In this document: piece after piece, positions 13,655 through 23,600 of the stretch
Numbering within the stretch: position 1 is the stretch's first letter
Layout of the letters: each line of letters begins with the position of its first letter
IMG/VR virus record: IMGVR_UViG_3300048019_000033
Coordinates: 1 to 28,475 of that record
DNA length: 28,475 nucleotides
Direction: 5' to 3' (one strand)
Source of the DNA: a virus
The notes under the pieces: model-generated
Told to the model about the DNA's origin: nothing
The model's input: the letters and a program-made list of their open reading frames with translations, nothing else
Database searches by the model: none
Program-made: the position numbers and the translations under genes

Positions 13655-14047
13655 ATGGCAACATATAAAGGTAATTCTGGAGCAGTATATTCTGGTTCAA
13701 ATGCAGTAGCAGAGATTCGTGATTGGTCTGTAGAGACTTCATCTGAGGTCGTGGCTGATACTGTAATGGGTGATGCTTGGGTAACTAACAAACCTACTCA
13801 AAAATCATGGACAGCATCTTTCAACGCTTACTGGGATGACACTGATGCAAATGGTCAGGGCACATTGGTAGAAGGTGCTGAAATCACTTTAAATCTATAT
13901 CCAGAAGGCAATACTTCTGCTAAGACTTACTGGTCTGGCGCATGTATCATTACTTCTGTATCTAAATCTGCGTCATTTGACGGTTTGATTGAATCATCTT
14001 TCTCTGCAACTGGTAATGGTGCTTTGACAGACGAAACGGTGGCGTAA
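13655..14047 (+). CDS. Major tail tube protein
   Basis: The 130-residue product has the tail-tube pattern of strands MATYKGNSGAVYSGSNAVAEIRDWSV, then VMGDAW, KSWTASFNAYWDDTDANGQG, ITLNLYPEG, TYWSGACIITSV and SFSATGNGALTDETV. Hexameric rings of such proteins stack around the tape measure to form the tube. It is shorter than lambda gpV (246), which carries an extra immunoglobulin-like domain. AGAGGTG precedes the ATG. High expression is expected but no separate promoter is visible. Confidence 0.9.
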   Translation: MATYKGNSGAVYSGSNAVAEIRDWSVETSSEVVADTVMGDAWVTNKPTQKSWTASFNAYWDDTDANGQGTLVEGAEITLNLYPEGNTSAKTYWSGACIITSVSKSASFDGLIESSFSATGNGALTDETVA

Positions 14048-14048
14048 T

Positions 14049-14360
14049 ATGAGTGTACTAGATAAAGCGTTAACTCATTTTTCGAGTAAGACTGTTCGTG
14101 AATTGTATGTCCCTGAGTGGGAGTGTACGGTTTATGCTAAGAACATGTGCTTAGAGGATAAGGCTAAACTACTTAGTAGAGCCAATGGGGATAACGCAAG
14201 TTATCTGGTATATTCTCTAATTTACGGACTTCAAGATGATAAAGGTGAAAGCGTATTCACTATTGGTGATAAACCAAAACTATTGAAATACGTTGATCCA
14301 GATGTGGTTGCTAAAGTTGCTAATTTCGTACTCTCTGTCGAGGATGACGAAAAAAACTAA
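14049..14360 (+). CDS. Tail assembly chaperone, gpG-like
   Basis: The 103-residue product corresponds to lambda gpG, a chaperone that coats the tape measure during tail assembly. It contains TVRELYVPEWECTVYAKNM, a helical central part (LEDKAKLLSRANG...YLVYSLIYGL) and an acidic end. It stops at TAA (14358-14360) straight after a canonical slippery heptamer, so a fraction of ribosomes continue as the longer G-T form described separately. This location between tube and tape measure genes is the same as in lambda. Confidence 0.85.
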   Translation: MSVLDKALTHFSSKTVRELYVPEWECTVYAKNMCLEDKAKLLSRANGDNASYLVYSLIYGLQDDKGESVFTIGDKPKLLKYVDPDVVAKVANFVLSVEDDEKN

Positions 14361-14506
14361 AGAATGATCAAGGTGAAAAAACCGAACTGTACACTATGTA
14401 CCAACTGGCGGAACACCTTGGTCAACCACTTCAAACAATTCTAGACATGACCCAATCTGAGTATCTGGGTTGGTTTCACTATCTGAGGATTAAAAATGAG
14501 CAGTGA
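14049..14506 (+). CDS. Tail assembly chaperone G-T fusion by -1 frameshift
   Basis: The segments are 14049-14357 joined to 14357-14506, re-reading base 14357, for 152 residues. At A AAA AAC (14351-14357) the codons read GAA AAA AAC. Slipping back by one base continues as CTA AAG AAT and opens a 49-residue extension ending at TGA 14504-14506. The extension (LYTMYQLAEHLGQPL...YLGWFHYLRI) resembles gpT-type C-terminal domains that bind the tape measure protein. Nine bases after the slip site, ATCAAGGTG (14367-14375) pairs with CACCTTGGT (14414-14422) and encloses a GTAC-GTAC hairpin, forming a likely stimulator. The T end overlaps the tape measure start by 11 bases. Confidence 0.88.
14351..14422 (+). 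promoter_or_regulatory. Programmed -1 ribosomal frameshift signal
   Basis: Slippery heptamer A AAA AAC at 14351-14357 in the correct phase, a nine-base spacer, and a stem of nine pairs (one wobble) from 14367-14375 with 14414-14422. A smaller GTAC/GTAC hairpin (14389-14392/14398-14401) lies inside. The G frame stops immediately after the heptamer. Confidence 0.88.
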
Positions 14507-16706
14507 TATTGATGTTAAATTAGGGGGAGACGCTAAAGGGTTTGTTAATGCTTTAAATGAAGCAAACAAAGCAAGCACAAAAACAACATCAGCAATGCGT
14601 AAACAGCAAACTCAGCTAGATGCGTTAGCCGCTGCAAATCATAGATATACCGCTGCAACCCGAAAGTCTAATAAGTCTAATAGGGTGTTTTCAGGTCAAC
14701 TTCCTCAAATGGGTCATCAACTGCAAGATATTTCAGTGCAGTATCAGATGGGTACATCAGCTAGTATAATTTTTGCACAACAGGGTTCTCAGATAGCATC
14801 CTTAATGGGTAAGAATGGTCCACTATATGGTGCTTTGCTTGCCATTGGTGGTGTTATGGCAGGTACTCTTATCCCAATGTTAGGGGCATCATCCAAAGAG
14901 ATTGACTCACTAGCTGACAAGATTAAAGAGTTAAACCCAGAGTTAGATAACCTTACTGCTGCACAGCAAAGACTTCTTAACCTACAAAATAAGATAAAGC
15001 GAACAGAACTTGCTGAAACTATGGCAAGTCAAACTGATAGAGTTGCAGAACTGAAAGTTGAGATGAATGAACTCCGAAACTCAACTGGCGGTTACATAAA
15101 TATGCAATCTAGAGGTTTTAATGTATCTGATAAAAGAAATAGTCAGCTAGAGAATTTAATTAAACTTCTCACGATAGAAGAAGCCAAGTTAGAAATATCC
15201 AAGATACAGATGGAAGAACTTGCTGATACCAAGGATAAGTTAAATGGCAAGAGTCGTGAGACTAATGACGACTATAAAGAAATATTCGCTAACCTACAGA
15301 AAGAAAGTGCGCTTTTAGGCAATCAAATTAAGTTTAAGTATACTGCAACTGAGGCAGAGATAGCTTATAGCGCTGCCAAAGGTGGCGGCACTCAGGCTGA
15401 TATAGATAGAGCCATATCATTGTATCGGTCGAATATTGAGATGCAGGAATCTATTGATGCAGCCGAAGATGCTGCTACTGCTGAGAATAAAAGAAAGGAA
15501 AGCATAGAACAGATCCTAACCAAGATGGATCAAGAGTCTAAGGCACTTCAATTACAGATAGACGGAAAGCATTCTTTAGCACGAGCAAATATGCAAGTAG
15601 CTTTAACAGCTAAGGGTCTTGAGGGTCAAGAACTGGCTAATGCTATGGCTAAGTATGATGCCATTGAAGCGCAAAGAGAAGAACTCAAGCAGCAGAAGAA
15701 AAACGCCAAAGCAGAACAAGACGCAATCGACAAGAAAGATAAGTTTATTACCGCTCTACATGAGCAGGTTAATACTTTCGGTCTTAGTCAAGAAGCATTA
15801 CTTATCAATAAAGCATTAACGATGGATCTGACTAAGGCAGAGCAAGAGTATGTCATTGAATTGCTTAATGCCTTACAGGCTAAGAAACGTCTTAACGAGG
15901 AAGATAAAAATAAACCTAAGAGTAAAGATGGTTTAGACCCAACAAGCAACCTATCAGCCATAAAAGACAACGCTAAATCAGAGTACGATGCGATGATGGG
16001 TGCTTTTGCTATGGAAGAAAACGCATTAGCAGAAAGCACAAATCGCAAACTTAAAATACTCAATGACTATCACATGACTTCCAATATGAGTCAGGAAGAA
16101 TACGCTAGTTCAATGATGGCTATCGAGGAAAGTTTGGCTGCTAATACCCAGTCTACATTAATGGGTCAGTTTAGCCAGTTAGCCTCAATGTTCGATCAAA
16201 CAACTTCACTAGGTAAAGCATTCTACGCTATCCAACAAGGCATGGCAGCGGCAGATGCAATCATCAAAGGTTATCAGACTGCATCAGCAATAAGATTAGC
16301 TCACGCAAATATCGCTGCTATGATGCCAGACCCAACTGGTGCAGCTGCAACAGCTATGCTTGCTAAAGGTGAAGTGATGGGTAATGCGTCTATCGCTATG
16401 GGTTTTGCTACAGCAGGGGCGATTGCAGGGCAAACTGCCGCATCATTTGAAGGCGGTGGTGTTACATTTTCAGGCGTTCGCTCAGGTGGCTTGGATGGTA
16501 AGGGTGGGCGCATGGCTGTTGTTCACCCAAATGAGAAAATTACTGACTTAGAAAAAGGTGGTAGCACTGGTGGTACAGTTAACGTATCATTCACTATTAA
16601 TGCTGTAGATACCCAAGGGTTCGACCAATTACTGCAATCACGCAGAGGTCAAATCGTAGGTATGGTGCAGAAAGCAGTGAATAACCGTGGTAAGAGGATT
16701 ATGTAA
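14496..16706 (+). CDS. Tape measure protein
   Basis: The 736-residue protein sets tail length and is probably ejected into the host. At the N terminus, QMGHQLQDISVQYQMGTSASIIFAQQGSQI (71-100) is the recurrent tape measure signature. It is followed by a glycine-rich hydrophobic segment (about 110-130). Residues 140-480 and 500-600 are long helical, coiled-coil-like stretches. A second hydrophobic, Ala/Gly-rich region lies near 615-650, then FEGGGVTFSG and a glycine-rich end. At roughly 0.15 nm per residue the tail would be about 110 nm (family rule of thumb). GAGG precedes the ATG. Confidence 0.92.
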   Translation: MSSDIDVKLGGDAKGFVNALNEANKASTKTTSAMRKQQTQLDALAAANHRYTAATRKSNKSNRVFSGQLPQMGHQLQDISVQYQMGTSASIIFAQQGSQIASLMGKNGPLYGALLAIGGVMAGTLIPMLGASSKEIDSLADKIKELNPELDNLTAAQQRLLNLQNKIKRTELAETMASQTDRVAELKVEMNELRNSTGGYINMQSRGFNVSDKRNSQLENLIKLLTIEEAKLEISKIQMEELADTKDKLNGKSRETNDDYKEIFANLQKESALLGNQIKFKYTATEAEIAYSAAKGGGTQADIDRAISLYRSNIEMQESIDAAEDAATAENKRKESIEQILTKMDQESKALQLQIDGKHSLARANMQVALTAKGLEGQELANAMAKYDAIEAQREELKQQKKNAKAEQDAIDKKDKFITALHEQVNTFGLSQEALLINKALTMDLTKAEQEYVIELLNALQAKKRLNEEDKNKPKSKDGLDPTSNLSAIKDNAKSEYDAMMGAFAMEENALAESTNRKLKILNDYHMTSNMSQEEYASSMMAIEESLAANTQSTLMGQFSQLASMFDQTTSLGKAFYAIQQGMAAADAIIKGYQTASAIRLAHANIAAMMPDPTGAAATAMLAKGEVMGNASIAMGFATAGAIAGQTAASFEGGGVTFSGVRSGGLDGKGGRMAVVHPNEKITDLEKGGSTGGTVNVSFTINAVDTQGFDQLLQSRRGQIVGMVQKAVNNRGKRIM

Positions 16707-17062
16707 TGGCAGGTTCATTCCCAACTAGCGTAGGTTTTACAGAGGTATCATTCAGTAAAAGAAGATACGACCTTTATAGTGAGTCAATCAACGGAAGGAT
16801 ACAGGTAAGGTCGCTTGGTGCTGTCAGGAGAGAGTTAAATATAACATTTCCACCAATGACTAGAACTGAATTTAAGCCAGTTTATGACTTTATTGAGAGC
16901 CAAAACGGTCGTGAAGGTACATTCACAATACAAGTTCCAGACCCTACCCATGCCACAAATAACATAACTATCACAGTTCGTTTAGCTAATGAGTTACAAG
17001 AGTACCCAATTGGTACTGATTCGTTGTATAATTACGAGGTCGACTTAATTGAGGTCTTATAA
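16706..17062 (+). CDS. Minor tail protein, gpM-like (tail tip)
   Basis: The 118-residue product carries the pattern FSKRRYDLYSESINGRIQVRSLGAVRRELNITFPPMTR, then FIESQNGREGTFTI, and ends with a strand pair YNYEVDLIEVL. This matches the small distal tail proteins (lambda M type) that link the tube end to the hub. It directly follows the tape measure, as M does. Its start overlaps the tape measure stop and its own stop overlaps the next ATG. Confidence 0.72.
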   Translation: MAGSFPTSVGFTEVSFSKRRYDLYSESINGRIQVRSLGAVRRELNITFPPMTRTEFKPVYDFIESQNGREGTFTIQVPDPTHATNNITITVRLANELQEYPIGTDSLYNYEVDLIEVL

Positions 17063-17616
17063 TGTCAAGAGTTACCAACTCAGCAACTATAACAGCACTA
17101 GCTAGTGATAGCCTTCGTTTAGCAACTTTAATAAAGCTAAACTTCCCTACGCCTATATATATTACTGATTACGGTCAAGATATAACTGTTAACACAATTA
17201 CCTATGACGCTAGTTCTTACATTTTGCAAGTTGGCGATGCTAGTGAAACTGGCGATATTCGGGTTAACTCAATGGACTTGGTTTTAAGTGCCGTTGAGCG
17301 TTCATATGTATCCCTATTATTAACTTCAGATTACATTAATAAGCAGGTTCTTGTTCAAAGAGCGTGCCTTGACCAAAATGATAATATAATAGGCGATCCT
17401 ATAACGTACTTTGATGGTAGAATTGTATCTTACGAAATAGAAGATTCTGGAACTGACTCAAAGATAAACCTTGAGATAGCTAGTCATTGGCAGGATTTTG
17501 ATAAGGTGCAAAATAGAAAAACAAATACTAAGTCACAGCAATTCTACTTCCCTAATGACAGGGGTTTCTCTTATGCTTCTAGCACAATAACTAACTTAAA
17601 ATGGGGTAGAAAATAA
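17062..17616 (+). CDS. Minor tail protein, gpL-like or hub-adjacent
   Basis: The 184-residue product carries SLRLATLIKLNFPTPIYITDYG near the N terminus, then beta-rich segments, VERSYVSLLL, and the end WQDFDKVQNRKTNTKSQQFYFPNDRGF. The final segment (W-x-x-F-D-K, then a basic N-rich turn, SQQ, FP-D-GF) is shared by L-type and related hub proteins. Lambda gpL binds an iron-sulfur cluster through cysteines. Here only one cysteine is present, so such a cluster is unlikely. GAGGT precedes the ATG and the stop overlaps the start of the giant hub gene. Confidence 0.7.
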   Translation: MSRVTNSATITALASDSLRLATLIKLNFPTPIYITDYGQDITVNTITYDASSYILQVGDASETGDIRVNSMDLVLSAVERSYVSLLLTSDYINKQVLVQRACLDQNDNIIGDPITYFDGRIVSYEIEDSGTDSKINLEIASHWQDFDKVQNRKTNTKSQQFYFPNDRGFSYASSTITNLKWGRK

Positions 17617-20600
17617 TGGCATTCGACTTTGGTTTATCAGCACTAGTAATCGCAGTAATTAGCGCAGGTGCGTCTTACATACAGGCTAAAAAAGCACAAA
17701 AGAAAGCTAAAGAAGCTACTGAAGGTGTAGAAGCTAATATCGAATCTAACTCTAAAGAAATACCTGTTATTTACGGTGAGCGCAGGGTTGGTGGTACTCG
17801 TGTATACATTGACACATCAAGAGACGTTAAGCACCAGTATCTTTATATGGTATTGGTTATGGCTGAGGGAAAAGTAGAATCAATCTCTGATATTAAGATT
17901 GATGACATCCCCATTACAGACTCTAGGTTCACAGGTAAAATTACAACAAGCGTGCATCTAGGTGATGATAATCAACCTGTATCCACACTCATAAAAAATG
18001 GCACAAAGTACGATAATGATGAGGATGTTTGGGATGACCCCTATGACGATGAGCATGACCCTGATGATCTTATCCCTAGCGTGTCCTATCCTTGGGGAGA
18101 TAACCATCGGTTGCGTGGTGTTGCATATCTTGCACTTAAATTTAAGTGGGATGAGAATGCGTATAGTGGAGTGCCTAACGTAACAGCGGTAGTTAAAGGT
18201 AAGAAAGTATATAACCCTGACACTGGGGTAACTGAGTGGTCTGACAACCCTGCTTTATGTATTCGTGATTACTTAACTAACTCTCGATACGGTAAAGGTT
18301 TACCTGCATCAGCTATTGATGATACTGCTTTTATATCAGCTATGAATGACCTTAATGGTTTTACTATTACACCATTTACAGGCTCTACAGATACCCAAAA
18401 ATTATTTACAATGAACCATGTTGTAGATACATCAAAGACAATACTACAAAACCTAAATGACATGCTATTGTCATGCCGAGCGTTTTTACCGTACTCAAAT
18501 GGTTTGTACTCACTAAAGATAGATCAAACGTCTAGCTCAGTAATGAGTATTGGCGCTGACAAGATTATTAGTGGAATTGCAATTGCAGGGACTAAGAAAG
18601 AAGATAGGTTCAACCAAGTTAAAGTAAACTTCTTTAACAAGGCTCAAAACTACAAGGAAGACCAAGCTGTCTACCCTGAAAGTGATACTGGATTATATCA
18701 AACATACTTAACCGAAGATGAAGATGAGCCTCTTATTGATGAAGTTGATTGCTTCTCGATTAATAATTACTATTCAGCAAGAGAGATGGCAAGGTTATTC
18801 CTAGAGCGCAGTCGTCAAAATATGACGGTTGCATTTCAAGGAACAAGTGAACTAATAAATTTAGAAGTTGGTGAGGTGGTATCTATAACTCATCCTACGC
18901 CACAGTGGACTAATAAGTTATTCCAAGTGCAAGAAGTTGCTTTAGGTTTTGATGGCACTGTGCAGGTTACATGTATAGAGTATGATGCTGCATTGTATAC
19001 ATATGATACGCCAGATGAAGAACAGCCGTTTATTGGGTCGAGACTTCCTGATCCAAATCAAGTTGACCCAGTAACATTATTGACCACAACTACAGGAACT
19101 TACATTGAGTCAGACGGTAAAGCCATCGGATATATAGATATAACTTGGAGCGCTCCTTCAGATTCACTGGTTGATAGATACGAAATTAAATTCCAATACT
19201 CCAGTAAAGAGGAAGTAATAGAGGTTGCATCTGCTGAATACCGATACAAGCCAACTCAGGATAATGTAAGCTATACGATATCTGTTCGGGCGGTCAATGG
19301 GCTAGGAATACGTAGCTCATGGGTTGATGCTAGTGCTATTACATCAGTTGTTGATACCACTGCACCAAGTGTGCCAACAGGCATCACAGCTACAGGTGGA
19401 ATTAAGCATATTACATTGGATTGGACTAACCCGACAGAAGACGACTTTGATGTTGTAGAGATTTATGCTCATACTTCTGACATAGCTGATTTAACAACAG
19501 TCCAGACAACAGCTTCACTTATAGCTACAGTTAAAGTTGATAATTTTCAGCATGACCTAAATGCTAATGAAGTAACACGTCACTACTTCCTACGCTCAGT
19601 AGACCGTACTGGTAATAAAAGCGCATTTACAGATGGTGTAAGTCAGTCAACTGTCAAGGTTGTGTCTGGCGATATGGATGTAAATGAGTTATCAGATATT
19701 AGTGCTGACTTAGGTGCTATTACTGGTGGTTCAATCAATATCAATAGTGGAGTTTTCACTGTAGATAGTAGTGGTAACATGAACTCTACTAGCGCAGTTA
19801 TTGACGGTAACATTACAGCGCAATCTTTAGATGTTGAAGACGCTACCGTTACAGGTACGTTTATCGCCCCTATTGGGTGGTCTGACTCTACCTATACTCA
19901 CGTAATTGGCAGGGGAAACCTGTCTGAGTCTGTAACCAATCTTATAGATGAAAGAATAGCGGAATACGGACTATCTAGCTCAGGTGACTTTAAGGAGGCT
20001 ACAGGTAGCTTCTACTGGGAAGATGATGACCCTACAGACACATTACAGCGCACATACCCTACCATTTCTAGCTTTTCTCATGCTAACGGGAGACCTGTAG
20101 AAATAACTATTACAGGCAGTAGAACTTGGTCTGAATATTTAGCTACAGCACCTGCTGACCCTGTTACAACAGAAAATGACATAACGCTAACGTTACAGAC
20201 TAAGTTGTCTAGCTCTAGCACTTGGACTGACCTACAAACTTGGACAAGGGATGGAAGTCCTGAGATAACTGGTGGTAATTACAGCAACTCATACGGTAAC
20301 GTATACTACATAGGTGTTAATATCGCTATAGAGTACACTCATACTGGTCATACAGCAGATGATTATGATTACCGAGTTGTTATTGGGGATAATCTAGGTA
20401 CGAACTATACTCACCAAGTTGATATTAATCTGCAAGCCAATGAAGCAGGTACAGCTACAGGCGGTGGCGTAAATGATTACGCAGACTCATTCACAGTAAA
20501 TACTAGCGGTGTTCTAACTATCGGGCGAACAGGCTCTCTAGCAGACCTCACAGCCGATATATCTACATACGTAAGTAATCAGGTTAGTGCATTAGTAGAT

Positions 20601-23600
20601 AGCGCACCAGACGCATTGAATACGCTTAACGAACTAGCAAGCGCACTAGGTGATGATGAGAATTTCTCAGTAACTGTTAACAATAGTATTGCAACAAAAG
20701 CTAGTAAGGCAGGTGATACGTTTACTGGCACTGTAAATATCAATAAAACAGGAACAGCGTTAAACATACGCTCAGCCGAAGATACCACAACGCCTAGTAA
20801 AATAACATTTAGCACTCAAGGCACTTCTGGAACGCAGATAGGACATATTCAGTACACTCATAGGGATGGTTCATCTTATGGTGCTAATGAGTCTTTCACC
20901 ATAGGCGGTACAGAGAGTAGTACGGTTATTTTAGCTGATGGTCAGTTCTATTATAAAGATGGTATTTACAAGAAACCTGCAAGTGGAACAGAAGCAGGAA
21001 CTAGAAAAGATGCTAACTGGGACACAGCATATGGATGGGGCAACCATGCAAGTGCAGGGTATTTAACATCCGTACCAAGCGAGTATCTAACTCAAACAGA
21101 GGGCGATGCTAGGTATGCATTACCTAGTTCAGTTGTTCAAACTGTCTACCAAAAGAACATGAATACCTCTAGTGCAGGGTATATATCTTTTGAGTTTACA
21201 GGTTATGTAGGAACAATAGGTAGAGACTTCTATGTATTCGATGTTATAGGCTACAAAGATTTTACTGACGCTGAAAGTTTCGTACACTATACAGTTTACT
21301 TAAATTGTAAAGGGGCGTTTGGAGGTACTCTAGCTGAGAATACAATAACTGCTGATGTAATTTCTCGCAATCAGTCTGTAGATGCTAACCTAACATTTAA
21401 GCTAGAGAGAAACTTATCCCCTAATAATACCCATAAATTATGGATAGGTATTGATGAGGGTTATTCTGGTATACACATACTTCACTACCCTACATATATA
21501 GGTGATCTAACTAGGGTCTCGTCTACTAGTTTTGATTTTACATCTACAGAGCCAACAACAACTGCTACATTTGAGCCAACTGCTTATCTGCCGTTAACTG
21601 GTGGTACGGTTACAGGTGTAACTTCATTTGTTGGCACTGATGTTGGTGGTGGAACATCAAGTTATGCTGACTTTATTATAAAGGATGTTGATGCCCATTT
21701 AGACATTACAAGTAACTCAGCAGGAAGTTGGGGTAGTGTAATAAATCTTAGGGAGACAGACGGAACAGATTTTGTTAACTCTTGGTCAATCGCAAGAAAT
21801 ACAGGTTCTAGCGCAAACTTAAACTTTAACTTTGGCACTGTTAACGATCATAACGTTGGTGGTATAAAAGTATCTATCTCAAGCACTGGTGTTATATCCG
21901 CTCTAGAGGGTAACTCTAATGAATGGAATGATGCGTTTAATTGGGGTGATCACGGTAGCGCAGGGTATTTAACATCAATACCAACGCCTATTGCTGGTGA
22001 TTGGTGGAACAATGGGTTTGCGCAGATTAGAACAGATGGTGTAATGGAAGTTGGTAAGTATATTGACTTCCACGGAACAGATACAGGGACAAGTGACTTT
22101 TCAGCTAGGGTCACTAATAATGGTTCTCACCTTTACGCATCAGGTCGTTGGTATGTGAATAACAACCAAAGAGTGTTTGCGGATGACTACCACCCTAATG
22201 CAGACAAATGGACAACTGCCAGAACTATAACACTAAGCGGAGACCTAACAGGCTCTGTATCTATTGATGGGTCTAGCAATGCTACGCTATCTGCACAGGT
22301 GGTTAATGACAGCCACACTCACGATGGTCGCTATGTGAACGTTACTGGCGATACTATGACTGGTGATTTAATATTAGGCACTAATCAATTAAACTTTAAA
22401 ACATCAGGTGATTCTACATCACCTCAACTACTAGGACATAGATCTAGCACCGACCTAAATAGTAGATTTTTTACCTCAGAGGGCGGATTTTCATACACAA
22501 CTTTCGATGGGGGAACATCTAATCGACCTAGCACAGTCACAAACAACGCTAACGGATTATTTACCTTCAACACGCACTCAGGTAGTTACTCTCATCAACT
22601 ATCTTTTACTAATGGTGGCGGAGTATTCCACAGAGACAACCATAATGGAACTATAAGTTCTTGGGATAGAATATTTGCGGATGACTACCACCCCAACGCT
22701 GATAAGTGGACTACAGCTAGAACCCTATCACTAACAGGTGATGTTACTGGCTCAGTGTCATGGGATGGTTCAGCTAACGCTAGTATTACAACTGTTGTAG
22801 CTAACGATAGTCATACTCACGATGGTCGTTACTATACTGAGACTGAGTCAGATAGTCGTTTTGCGAATATTACTGGTGATACTTTCACAGGGAACGTAAA
22901 TGTTGACGGTGGTTATCTACAAGCGCATGGACTTTTCTACCTACGTGATGACTTAAACTTCATCAATTCAGGTGCTAATGGTTGGCATACAATTATAGAA
23001 AAGAATGGTGGTAATCCATACTTTAACGCTATTGATAGCTATCGTGTTGGTGGTACAACTGTAATAGACTCAAGCCGTAACCTTACTAATATTGGAACTA
23101 TCACCACATCTGGAAAAGGTATCTTTGGAGGAGATGACAATTATATAAGAGTAGGTGGCAGTGGCGGTGGTAAGTCAGGTGTTTTTGGAAACCGCATGAC
23201 TAGCAATGGGTCTAACTTGTCCTATGGGGCATATCTAGCCTATGACGCTTTCTGGAACGGTTCTGCATGGCAAGCTAATAGAACGACTCTTACTAGAAAG
23301 TGGATGACTCACATTGGTGGGTATCATGATAATAACTTCCATATTAATTATTACGGAAATAGTGCGAGTGGAACTTGGGCTGATAGTGATTGGACTAGAC
23401 TACTTACATTAAATTCTAGTGGTTTACTTAATACGCTTTCAGGCTATCAAGTTAACGGAACAACAGTTATAGACTCTAGCCTTAACCTTATTAATATTGA
23501 CGATGCAACCATAGGGACTGGTAGTGCTAACTTTACTAGGTACACATCGGCTAACTTATCCGTACCAGATCTTAAATTTTATGCAGGTGGAAAGACTGGT

